Notes: generated by a model from the letters alone, not told the origin. A stretch of 6,721 bases of DNA from Oribacterium sp. UBA3737 (GCA_002371295.1 DFGZ01000015.1:1-6721), one strand, 5' to 3'. Numbered from the stretch's first letter, positions 1 through 6,448 are shown. Made by a program: numbers and translations.

Positions 1-678
1 ATAAAGAGTATCTATCCGCTCAAGGTTATGGTGGCCGGAAAAATGTTTGAGAATGAAGCAAGGAAGGCCGGCTATCAGAGCGTTAATGAATATATTGAAG
101 ATGTTGACTATGTTAAGGAAATCAAGAACGAAAAAGAAAAATTGATTTCAAAGAGAGATTTGATAGATAGTATAAGTCAAAGCAGAGTCAAGCTTTTCGA
201 ATTAATAGACGCTGATGTCCTTGCCAAGAATAATCTTCAAATTCAACAGTATATCCACATCAATAATGGAACTCCTTATAGTGAGAGTTTTATTGTTGGG
301 CAGGGCATATTTTTTTCTGTATATGATGACGGCTATGCATTTGATGAATTGAGAATTGAGAACAAGGACCTTATTATACCAACATATGATTATGAGGAGG
401 ATTATCCAAATAAGAATTATGGTCATGATCCGGGTTTGAGAGACTACAGAGAGTATAGCTGTCTGGAGAATATTTTGTATTTAATTACACATAAAGATGT
501 TGAAGACGCGGGTGTAAATCTTATGAGTTGCAATGCGCCGGGGATTAGTTTTTATATCTCACAGGCTGAAGTGATAAAACTCCTTAACCCTAATATGTAC
601 AGAGATATAGTACTTATAGATGGTGACATGGATTTTGCTTATTCAAAAACAGTTACAAAAGATGCTCTAATAGAATAA
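1..678 (+). CDS. Unrecognised protein, C-terminal part (5' end outside window)
   Basis: The frame is open from the first base, giving 225 residues before the TAA at 676-678. The first ATG (base 28) has no convincing ribosome binding site, so the gene most likely begins left of the window. I do not recognise the family. The first 80 or so residues are charged and probably helical. Within them, a segment reading like FENEARKAGYQSVNEYI loosely resembles the first helices of a ribbon-helix-helix DNA-binding protein, which is only an impression. The middle is acidic and rich in tyrosine (YDYEEDYPNKNYGHD, then DYREYSCLENI). No signal peptide, membrane segment or catalytic motif stands out, so a soluble cytoplasmic protein is likely. 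Codon use looks AT-richer than the kinase region. The gene is followed by remnants and terminators, not by an obvious operon partner. Coding status is likely; function is unknown. Confidence 0.75.
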   Translation: MKSIYPLKVMVAGKMFENEARKAGYQSVNEYIEDVDYVKEIKNEKEKLISKRDLIDSISQSRVKLFELIDADVLAKNNLQIQQYIHINNGTPYSESFIVGQGIFFSVYDDGYAFDELRIENKDLIIPTYDYEEDYPNKNYGHDPGLRDYREYSCLENILYLITHKDVEDAGVNLMSCNAPGISFYISQAEVIKLLNPNMYRDIVLIDGDMDFAYSKTVTKDALIE

Positions 679-715
679 AGAATATTGCTGAGGTAGCCAC
701 TCTATGTCATTATGA

Positions 716-823
716 TATTCGGTTGCTCAGGCGGACAACAGTCGATACGGTGGTTCTTTTGTTCCAACGGAAAAAGAAGTGGCTATAAAAGAAGCACTGA
801 AAGCTTTTGGAATGATAGCTTAA
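716..823 (+). pseudogene. C-terminal remnant of a decayed gene
   Basis: Between an in-frame TGA (713-715) and a TAA (821-823), this frame reads SVAQADNSRYGGSFVPTEKE and then VAIKEALKAFGMIA. It looks like a normal protein C-terminus, with an amphipathic final helix, but it has no start codon or ribosome binding site. Just upstream, the same frame is broken by stops at 689-691 and 713-715. A 9-bp hairpin begins right after the TAA, as expected at a real gene end. The parent family is not recognised. An overlapping frame that does have an ATG (712-897) gives a less protein-like sequence and ends inside the terminator stem, so I prefer the remnant reading. It could instead be a chance open stretch. 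Confidence 0.4.
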
Positions 824-824
824 A

Positions 825-847
825 AATCGTGGATAACCTCCACGATT
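825..847 (+). other. Perfect 9-bp hairpin after the gene remnant
   Basis: AATCGTGGA (825-833) pairs perfectly with TCCACGATT (839-847) around a five-base loop, two bases after the TAA of the remnant. No T-run follows on the plus strand. On the minus strand the stem is followed by five T (complement of 822-826), so it would work better as a terminator in that direction, though no minus-strand gene is near. It may be the old terminator of the decayed gene. Confidence 0.4.
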
Positions 848-875
848 ATACAAAAATAACATATAAGACGTTTAT

Positions 876-924
876 AAAAGACACGCCGGAGAAATGAATT
901 TGACATTCTCAGACGTGTCTTTTT
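876..924 (+). terminator. Intrinsic terminator upstream of the VOC gene
   Basis: AAAAGACACG (876-885) pairs with CGTGTCTTTT (914-923), a 10-bp stem ending in a run of five T (920-924). A second helix sits inside it: GAGAA plus TG (889-896, one bulged A) against CATTCTC (904-910), with a seven-base loop. The A-run on the left arm means it could terminate in both directions. It separates the left genes from the VOC gene. Its right arm and tail are also the start of direct repeat copy A. Confidence 0.8.
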
Positions 925-951
925 GTGTATTTCAGAGGAGGATGAGACGTT
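905..951 (+). repeat. 47-bp direct repeat, copy A
   Basis: This stretch matches 1482-1528 at 43 of 47 positions, with differences at 925, 932, 941 and 949. The first 20 bases, ATTCTCAGACGTGTCTTTTT, are identical. Copy A is the 3' half of the terminator hairpin plus 27 bases downstream. The copies are 577 bases apart and bracket the VOC gene. Confidence 0.9.
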
Positions 952-984
952 ATACTTAACGTAATAATGCCGATAATTTTTCTA

Positions 985-990
985 TATAAT
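985..990 (+). promoter_or_regulatory. Possible -10 box for the VOC gene
   Basis: A perfect TATAAT lies 46 bases before the VOC start, just after the upstream terminator, where a promoter is expected. No good -35 hexamer sits 16-18 bases upstream; the nearest candidate, TTAACG at 956-961, is 23 bases away. The surrounding AT-richness makes a chance match possible. Confidence 0.3.
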
Positions 991-1024
991 TAATTATCTT
1001 GAAAAATGGTCATTGATTTAATAG

Positions 1025-1029
1025 GGAGG
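1025..1029 (+). promoter_or_regulatory. Ribosome binding site that decides the VOC start
   Basis: GGAGG lies 6 bases before the ATG at 1036 and only 3 before the adjacent ATG at 1033. It lies inside the longer frame that opens at 1006, so that upstream ATG is not the start. 1036 is preferred. Confidence 0.75.
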
Positions 1030-1035
1030 AAAATG

Positions 1036-1422
1036 ATGAAGATCACAAGCTTTAACCCGCTGATATGTACGAGACACGCAGATGAAATTGTCAAAATATT
1101 TGAGGAACTGGGATTTGAGACGACCCACGTGAAAGAAAAGCTAAATGACGAGGATATTACAGAATTCCGTATGAAGGACGCAAATGGCTTCCATGTCGAT
1201 GTCTCTTCGGCCGGCGATAAGCTTCCCATGCCGAATGACATTACGGTGATTCGTATCAATGTCGATGATTTTGACGAAGCAATGAAATATTTTACGGACA
1301 AAGGATTTTTTAATCCATTGGGAAACAGAATCATCGACGGTGGATCTTCAAAGGATGCGATTCTGTTTGCACCTTCCGGGTTTGGAATCAGGCTCATTCA
1401 ACATATCAAGAATCACGATTGA
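1036..1422 (+). CDS. VOC (glyoxalase/bleomycin resistance-like) superfamily protein
   Basis: Encodes 128 residues, about the length of a single-chain two-module VOC protein. Two beta-alpha-beta modules are visible. The first spans residues 2-56 (KITSFNPLI, helix ADEIVKIFEELGF, then ITEFRMKDANGFHVDV). The second spans 69-124 (ITVIRINVDDFDEAMKYFTDKGF, then DAILFAPSGFGIRLIQHI). VOC proteins are small cytoplasmic enzymes or drug-binding proteins (glyoxalases, dioxygenases, fosfomycin or bleomycin resistance), but the fold alone does not give the substrate. The usual metal-ligand positions seem altered: the first strand has no His or Gln, and the final G-x-x-I-E-L motif has Arg119 in place of Glu. 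It may therefore be metal-free and binding rather than catalytic. It stands alone after a terminator and between two direct repeats. The fold call is good; the function is unknown. Confidence 0.85.
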   Translation: MKITSFNPLICTRHADEIVKIFEELGFETTHVKEKLNDEDITEFRMKDANGFHVDVSSAGDKLPMPNDITVIRINVDDFDEAMKYFTDKGFFNPLGNRIIDGGSSKDAILFAPSGFGIRLIQHIKNHD

Positions 1423-1441
1423 GGAAAGAAACATCATAATA

Positions 1442-1475
1442 GAAGGAGAATATTATTGTTATGTATGAGTTCTAA
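1442..1475 (+). other. Relic gene front: ribosome binding site plus four-codon frame
   Basis: GAAGGAGA (1442-1449) is a good ribosome binding site. It is followed, after an 11-base spacer, by ATG TAT GAG TTC TAA (1461-1475). Such a strong site driving a four-codon frame, 20 bases after the VOC stop and 7 bases before direct repeat copy B, looks like the start of a second gene whose body has been deleted. The spacer is rather long, so chance remains possible. Confidence 0.3.
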
Positions 1476-1481
1476 CCTTAT

Positions 1482-1528
1482 ATTCTCAGACGTGTCTTTT
1501 TATGTATTCCAGAGGAGTATGAGACTTT
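1482..1528 (+). repeat. 47-bp direct repeat, copy B
   Basis: Second copy of the 905-951 repeat (43/47). It keeps the terminator's right arm (CGTGTCTTTT) and T-run, but AAAAGACACG, the matching left arm, is absent upstream. A weaker inverted repeat is present instead: GAGAATAT (1446-1453) against ATATTCTC (1480-1487), with a 26-base loop. Whether copy B still terminates transcription of the VOC gene is unclear. Confidence 0.9.
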
Positions 1529-1550
1529 GTCTGAAGATACATATAGTTGA

Positions 1551-1574
1551 GGCACCGGGTATCCCGGGAGCGCC
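1551..1574 (+). other. GC-rich hairpin in the kinase leader
   Basis: CCGGG (1555-1559) and CCCGG (1563-1567) pair around a TAT loop, and the outer GGC (1551-1553) and GCC (1572-1574) can extend the helix across an asymmetric internal loop. It sits about 50 bases before the kinase ATG in otherwise AT-rich leader sequence. No T-run follows, so it is not an intrinsic terminator, and I cannot match it to a known riboswitch. It could be an operator or a leader structure. Confidence 0.4.
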
Positions 1575-1625
1575 AAAGGAAAGAATAAACGGATGTAGTA
1601 GAAGCACTTATAGTGGAGACAGAGT

Positions 1626-4169
1626 ATGAAAAAGTCTTTTGTTATCATTGTCAACGTGATTATTATGGCTGCCATACTGTCTTTTGTTGTGCTCTACTCC
1701 AGATTTGAAAACAGGGATTCTTACAAAAGACAGATAGCGCACTTTGAAAAGACAACAGTGACCATGGAGAGGGTGACTGAGAATTATCTGGAAGGGGAGC
1801 AGCGTGTTTGCGATGCCTGGGCGCAATATATCAATAGCAGTAATATGGATATGGAAGAGGCCATGGATTATCTTCGTGCGTCCCATGTCCTTCAGGACAG
1901 TTCAACACATCTTATTTTTTCAGACACACTTACCGGTCTTTCCACCCAGCCGAAACAGGGAACCGGAGATGACTTTTCTGTTTCTTATGAACGGGTGGAG
2001 CTTTTGGAGGATGTGAGCTGGATTTCGGATGTCGGAGAGTCAATCAATATTACCAGGGCTTACACTAACCCGATGAATGGTGAGCAGTCACTGGCATTCT
2101 GCAACAGGGTGAGACTAAATCCGGAAAAGGGAAACTCCGGGGATGCGGTACTGCTCAGGGTGATTCCTATTTCGGAGCTTGAAAAGAAATGGGTATTTCC
2201 TCAGGAAGAGTTCTCAAACGCTGAGCTCGCCATGATCGATGCCGACGGTGATTATATCCTGAAGGGTTACAGCTTTAAGAATTCCAGCTTTTTTGAGTTC
2301 TATAAGTCCTATAATACCACTGACCCTGTATCTTCGAAGGAACTTTTCGGAAGGATCACTTCATCGACAGGATCCGTTTCTATGCTTAACTCCCACGGAA
2401 AAGAATGCATACTTGCCTTTACCCCTGTCTCTGCCACAGCCGGATGGACGCTTCTGGGTTTCGTACCTGCAGAGGACCTCGAAGCTGATCTCGAAAACTG
2501 GCTGCTCCCCGGAGTCATTTCGGCCGGTTTACTGATTCTGTTTCTGTTTGACCAGTTTTACATGATGCAATTGAACAGGCGCCTTCAGGTGGCGGTCAGG
2601 GAAGCGGAATCCGCAAACATGGCAAAGACCGATTTTCTCTCCACCATGTCTCATGACATCAGGACCCCCATGAATGCCATAATCGGTCTTACAGCCATAG
2701 CAAGGAAGAATCTCGGGGATGTGAAATCAACAGGAGAGAATCTTCGTAAGATAAGTCTTGCCGGCAATCATCTGCTTACACTGATTAATGATATACTGGA
2801 CATATCCAAGGTGGAAAGCGGACAACTGAAATTGAGTCCGCTGACTTTCTCCATTGTGGAGACGGTGGAAAATCTTGTGAACATTTCACAGCCGATGGTA
2901 AAGGAAAAAGAACTGGAATTCAGTTTTCACATCCATAATATGGAGAAGGAATACCTTTATACAGATCAGCTTCGTCTGAATCAGATTTATATCAATATCC
3001 TGTCCAATGCCATCAAGTATACGGAAACCGGCGGACGTGTCGGTGTAGAGATACGTGAGGAAGAAAGCACTGATCCAGGCTGCGTTCGTCTTAGTTATAT
3101 TGTAGCCGATTCAGGTATGGGTATGAGCCCCGAATTCATGAAGACCATGTATCAGCCGTTCTCCCGTCAGACAGACAGTCGTGTCAGCAGCATTCAGGGA
3201 ACAGGTCTTGGTCTTGCCATTACAAAGCAGATGGTCGATCTGATGGATGGAACGATTGAATGTCAGAGTGAGCTTGGCAAGGGTACGACCTTTACTGTCG
3301 TACTGGATATTCCGGCGGCTGAAAGGCAGTCGGATGAGCTCCGTCTTGAAGGGGTAGATATTCTCATAGCGGATGAGGATGAAACATTCCTGAGCACGGT
3401 GGCAAAGGAGCTCGAGTCTATGGGGGCTGTTGAGGAACAGGCCCGCAGCGGAACAGAAGCGATTGAAAAGATTGCCCATAGACATGAGTCCGGAAAGGAT
3501 TACAGCATTGTGATTCTTGACAGAAAAATGCCGGATATGGATGGAGTTGAAGCTATTCGCAGGATCCGCAGTGTGGTCAATGCCGATAAGCCCTTACTGC
3601 TGATCTCGGCTTATGACTGGTCAGATATTGAGGATGAGGCAAGTGAGGCAGGGGCAAACGGATTTATCAGTAAGCCCATATTCCGGTCCACCTTATATAA
3701 CAGGATCAGTGAGCTTCTTGGAACGGATATAAAATCCGTCGAACATGAAGATGACTGTTCGGATCTGAAGGGAATGAACATCCTTGTTGCGGAAGATATC
3801 GAGGTTAACTGGGAAATCATATCATGTATGCTTGAAGTGTTAGGCATTACCAGCGAACGTGCGGAAAACGGACGTGTCTGTGTGGAAAAAATGCGTTCGG
3901 CAGAGGATGGCAGATACGATCTTATATTCATGGATGTGCAGATGCCGGAGATGAACGGGCTCGATGCCACCAGGGAGATACGTAAGCTGAAGGATACATG
4001 GGCATCATCAGTTCCGATCATTGCGATGACAGCAGATGCATTCTCCGAAAATATTACAGAGTGTATGAATGCAGGAATGAACGGGCACATTGCAAAGCCC
4101 ATTGATATGAAGCTGGTCATCAGGGAGATACGAAAAATCAAAGAGAGGAACGAACAAGTTTTAAAGTGA
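1626..4169 (+). CDS. Membrane hybrid histidine kinase with two receiver domains
   Basis: An 847-residue sensor kinase. A membrane segment (about 5-24) is followed by an extracytoplasmic sensor of about 265 residues (25-290, probably Cache-like by position and size), then a second membrane segment (about 293-313). There is no clear HAMP domain, only a short helical linker (314-335). HisKA carries the phospho-acceptor His343 in MSHDIRTPMN. The ATPase domain shows the N box (NILSNAIKY, 457-465), the G1 box (DSGMG, 495-499) and the G2 box (GTGLGL, 525-530). Receiver 1 (about 577-697) has D583/E584, acceptor D632, S661 and K683. Receiver 2 (about 717-838) has E723/D724, acceptor D770, T802 and K824. 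Both receivers look competent. No Hpt or DNA-binding domain is fused, so output must pass to a separate protein. The start has GGAG (1615-1618) 7 bases upstream. The gene is followed after 74 bases by a binding-protein gene with no terminator between, suggesting one operon. The ligand is unknown. Confidence 0.95.
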   Translation: MKKSFVIIVNVIIMAAILSFVVLYSRFENRDSYKRQIAHFEKTTVTMERVTENYLEGEQRVCDAWAQYINSSNMDMEEAMDYLRASHVLQDSSTHLIFSDTLTGLSTQPKQGTGDDFSVSYERVELLEDVSWISDVGESINITRAYTNPMNGEQSLAFCNRVRLNPEKGNSGDAVLLRVIPISELEKKWVFPQEEFSNAELAMIDADGDYILKGYSFKNSSFFEFYKSYNTTDPVSSKELFGRITSSTGSVSMLNSHGKECILAFTPVSATAGWTLLGFVPAEDLEADLENWLLPGVISAGLLILFLFDQFYMMQLNRRLQVAVREAESANMAKTDFLSTMSHDIRTPMNAIIGLTAIARKNLGDVKSTGENLRKISLAGNHLLTLINDILDISKVESGQLKLSPLTFSIVETVENLVNISQPMVKEKELEFSFHIHNMEKEYLYTDQLRLNQIYINILSNAIKYTETGGRVGVEIREEESTDPGCVRLSYIVADSGMGMSPEFMKTMYQPFSRQTDSRVSSIQGTGLGLAITKQMVDLMDGTIECQSELGKGTTFTVVLDIPAAERQSDELRLEGVDILIADEDETFLSTVAKELESMGAVEEQARSGTEAIEKIAHRHESGKDYSIVILDRKMPDMDGVEAIRRIRSVVNADKPLLLISAYDWSDIEDEASEAGANGFISKPIFRSTLYNRISELLGTDIKSVEHEDDCSDLKGMNILVAEDIEVNWEIISCMLEVLGITSERAENGRVCVEKMRSAEDGRYDLIFMDVQMPEMNGLDATREIRKLKDTWASSVPIIAMTADAFSENITECMNAGMNGHIAKPIDMKLVIREIRKIKERNEQVLK

Positions 4170-4233
4170 ATTATCAAAGCTGTTTGGGGAGGCAGATACG
4201 AATTTGATTTAATCCGATTCGCGAGAGACTCCT

Positions 4234-4238
4234 GGAGG
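4234..4238 (+). promoter_or_regulatory. Ribosome binding site that decides the binding-protein start
   Basis: GGAGG ends on the G of an in-frame GTG (4238-4240), so that GTG cannot be the start: it would overlap its own ribosome binding site. The ATG at 4244, 5 bases after the GGAGG, is the natural start and gives a normal lipoprotein signal beginning MKKS. Confidence 0.85.
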
Positions 4239-4243
4239 TGAAA

Positions 4244-5536
4244 ATGAAAAAATCGATGTGTATATCTTTAGTGGTGCTGTTGGTTCTGGCGCTGACCGCA
4301 TGTGGTTCGGAAAAGAAGGAAACGGTGGCTGAGGAGAGCTTTAAGCCGTCTCTTGATACATCCCTAAGTTGCAATATCAATGTTGCAGGCGGTTATGACA
4401 ACTTTGAGGCGCTGGAAGCTGAATTTGACCGTTTCAATGAATACTATCCGAATGTGGAGCTTAAATTCACGAAGGTTGATGATTATAACAATATGATAGG
4501 TACGGTCCTTAGGGGAAACGATGCTCCGGATATATATGTAAACCATTCATGGATGTATGGGCGCGAGCAGTACAAGGCTTCCATTGATTATGCAGAAGAT
4601 CTGTCAGATCCTGCCCTTTCACTTGATCTGGATTGCATCCGCAGCAATATTATTCTGAATACTGACGACGGTACGCTTCCGATGGTTCCTGTTTTTTCCA
4701 ATACCTACGGTATGCTTGTGAACAATGATCTTTTTGAAAAAGAAGGTCTGAAGATTCCCACTAATTATAAAGAGCTTGTGGAAGTGTGCAGTGCCTTTCG
4801 TGAAAAGGGATATAAGAGTCCGCTTATGGGATTCTCAAAAGAAGAGAAAACATCGCTTTTTACAGTGGTAGTCTATCCATTCTTCTGCGGTACAGTGGCT
4901 AATGATACGGAGGCTGTGAAAAAGCTGAATGCTATGGATTCTTCTGCAGGGGAGTATCTGAGGCCCTCACTTGAGCAGATCGACCGGCTCCTAAAGGATG
5001 GATGTGCGGATCTTGATGTATGTTCAGAGATAGAAAACAATTATGATGCGGTTATTCTGCGTTTTTTTGAAGGAGATGTCCCTATGATGACCTGTTCCGG
5101 AGATACTGTCTCAGGAACGAAAAAGAGGGAGAGCCGTTCAGAAGCATTTATCTCAAAGCCCTTTAAATATACCTTTATGCCTGTTCCTATGGCGGAGGAA
5201 GGTGCTTACTTCCTGGATATGCCGAATCTTCAGTTTTCTGTAAACAAGAAGAGTCCCAATCTTCAAATGGTTAACGAGTTCATGCGTTTTCTCATCACGT
5301 CAAGAGAGCTGAACAAAATGGCCCAGAGTAAAGGGCTTATGTCGCCGACCAAAGATCTGTCCTTTGACAATATGTATGCCGCCTTCGGAGATATCCCGGA
5401 ATCACGGATACTTTCGCCGGAGGAAATTGGTTTGACGGATGATGCAGTCAAGCAGTTAAGGGAGGCTGCTTACAGAGTCGGAATCGGATCAATGACCATA
5501 GACGAGGCGGTTGCCGGTTATGGTACTTTTGATTAA
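4244..5536 (+). CDS. Family 1 extracellular solute-binding lipoprotein
   Basis: A 430-residue lipoprotein. A lysine-containing N-terminus and hydrophobic core lead to the lipobox LTAC, with Cys20 as the lipidated residue, so the protein should be anchored on the outer face of the membrane. The mature part has the layout of sugar-type (family 1) ABC binding proteins: an early lobe with a helix ending FNEYYPNVELKF, then DAPDIYVNHSWM, the crossover-like SNTYGMLVNNDLFEKEGL with a following NYKELVEVCSAFREKGY, and a C-terminal lobe with helical segments such as VNEFMRFLITSRELNKMA. Length is normal for the family. No permease or ATPase gene lies nearby; the next gene is convergent and unrelated. Its place just behind a membrane sensor kinase suggests it delivers a ligand to the kinase sensor, though it could also serve a transporter encoded elsewhere. 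The ligand, probably a carbohydrate by family, is not determined. Confidence 0.92.
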   Translation: MKKSMCISLVVLLVLALTACGSEKKETVAEESFKPSLDTSLSCNINVAGGYDNFEALEAEFDRFNEYYPNVELKFTKVDDYNNMIGTVLRGNDAPDIYVNHSWMYGREQYKASIDYAEDLSDPALSLDLDCIRSNIILNTDDGTLPMVPVFSNTYGMLVNNDLFEKEGLKIPTNYKELVEVCSAFREKGYKSPLMGFSKEEKTSLFTVVVYPFFCGTVANDTEAVKKLNAMDSSAGEYLRPSLEQIDRLLKDGCADLDVCSEIENNYDAVILRFFEGDVPMMTCSGDTVSGTKKRESRSEAFISKPFKYTFMPVPMAEEGAYFLDMPNLQFSVNKKSPNLQMVNEFMRFLITSRELNKMAQSKGLMSPTKDLSFDNMYAAFGDIPESRILSPEEIGLTDDAVKQLREAAYRVGIGSMTIDEAVAGYGTFD

Positions 5537-5566
5537 AGTCTGAACTAAGAAAGGTCTGAAATACGA

Positions 5567-5605
5567 TTACTCTATAAGCAGCCGACACGGCTTGTTAAAG
5601 AGTAA
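5567..5605. terminator. Imperfect hairpin between convergent genes
   Basis: TTACTCT (5567-5573) pairs with AGAGTAA (5599-5605). Inside it, TAA (5575-5577) can pair with TTA (5595-5597), and AGCCG (5580-5584) with CGGCT (5588-5592) around an ACA loop. The hairpin lies in the 77-base gap between two gene ends, where a shared terminator is expected. Neither side has a proper T-run, so it is a weak candidate. Confidence 0.35.
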
Positions 5606-5613
5606 GGATATAA

Positions 5614-6279
5614 TCAGCCCTTCCTTACCTTGGCATTAACGCATCGCTGGGAAATATAGTTAAACACGAAGTCATAGTCTGCGGGCTCAACATAGACCTG
5701 ATTGTGATCCAGAAGCTTATTGACTTTTATGACGCGCATCCATCGGTTGCCGATGACCTTCCTTACGTTTATAAAGTCCGAGGTGGAGGTATTGCGTGAG
5801 GAGGCAAGTATTCCGGTTCCGACTGTTCCCGGCCGTCCGGAAGCTATTCCGACCATGGCAGTGAGCCACCCTATGGCTTCTGTTTTCTTAAACTGGCTCT
5901 GCATCTGTATATGGACTACCTTTTCTTCATCCATCTCAAACAGGACCATATATTTCCATCCGTACATTGCTGCCAGAATGACATAGGATAATATAACAAC
6001 CCCTATAAAGAACAGTATGACCCAGAAAGCGATCATCAATTCCTCAGGGTCTGCAGGTGGGGTAATGCTTCCGTCTTCTATCAGATCGACAAGCAGCATA
6101 AATATGGCAATTATAGCGGCGGACATGCCCAAAACTTTGAATACGGTAAATAAGATAACAGGATTTTTGAGCATGGGAAACTCAAATATCCATCGGTACT
6201 TGCCGTCGGGACACAGATAAATATTTTCTGTGACTCTTTCGCCATTGATGATTCCGGGGTTGTTTTGATTGTTATTCAT
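5614..6279 (-). CDS. Two-pass membrane protein of unknown function
   Basis: Encodes 221 residues. The polar N-terminus (1-39) includes a DGKYRWIFEFPML stretch. Two hydrophobic segments (about 40-66 and 82-107) are separated by a short acidic, proline-containing loop. The C-terminal part (about 110-212) is soluble and appears beta-rich, with short strand-like runs (YMVLFEMDEEKVVHIQM, WMRVIKVNKLLDHNQVYV) and a closing helix (DYDFVFNYIS). This is reminiscent of membrane-attached PH-like domains, but that is an impression, not an identification. A GAGG (complement of 6289-6292) lies 9 bases before the ATG. The small hydrophobic loop suggests both termini are cytoplasmic. It is transcribed towards the binding-protein gene and away from the thiamine operon, so it is probably a single-gene unit. 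The coding call is strong; the function is unknown. Confidence 0.85.
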   Translation of the reverse strand: MNNNQNNPGIINGERVTENIYLCPDGKYRWIFEFPMLKNPVILFTVFKVLGMSAAIIAIFMLLVDLIEDGSITPPADPEELMIAFWVILFFIGVVILSYVILAAMYGWKYMVLFEMDEEKVVHIQMQSQFKKTEAIGWLTAMVGIASGRPGTVGTGILASSRNTSTSDFINVRKVIGNRWMRVIKVNKLLDHNQVYVEPADYDFVFNYISQRCVNAKVRKG

Positions 6280-6406
6280 GATTTATCGCCTCAAAAAACA
6301 TAATATAAAATAGATGACGCCACATATTTCTATAAGTATAGTATCGACATGAATTAAAATAAATATTCATTGATATTAGTAATCCAGGCTGACTTACAAC
6401 AGGACA

Positions 6407-6435
6407 TTGACAGTATTGGATTGTAAAAATATAAT
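6407..6435 (+). promoter_or_regulatory. Consensus housekeeping promoter of the thiamine operon
   Basis: TTGACA (6407-6412) and TATAAT (6430-6435) are separated by exactly 17 bases, a perfect match to the vegetative sigma factor consensus. Transcription would start near 6442, a few bases before the TPP aptamer. Such a strong promoter fits a gene controlled mainly by the downstream riboswitch. Confidence 0.88.
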
Positions 6436-6448
6436 TGTAAACGAATAA

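Noticed and set aside
712..897. 61-residue plus-strand frame with an ATG
   Set aside because: It has no good ribosome binding site, an unnatural composition rich in Cys, Trp, Ser and Lys, and ends inside the left half of the terminator hairpin. The other frame in the same place looks more like a protein tail.
990..1397. 135-residue minus-strand frame opposite the VOC gene
   Set aside because: It is an antisense shadow: the plus strand has a well-placed ribosome binding site and a recognisable fold, while the minus frame is serine-rich with no domain.
905..1528. CRISPR-like array or insertion sequence from the direct repeats
   Set aside because: There are only two copies 577 bases apart, with no regular spacing, no transposase and no terminal inverted repeats.
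3611..4177. 188-residue minus-strand frame opposite the kinase receivers
   Set aside because: It is the reverse complement of receiver-domain coding sequence with intact catalytic motifs on the plus strand; its Ser/Ile-rich composition is typical of an antisense shadow.
4238..4243. GTG start for the binding protein
   Set aside because: The GTG overlaps the GGAGG ribosome binding site, so the ATG at 4244 is preferred.
6335..6340. Minus-strand TATACT as a -10 box for the membrane protein gene
   Set aside because: No acceptable -35 hexamer lies at the right distance, and the region is AT-rich enough for chance matches.
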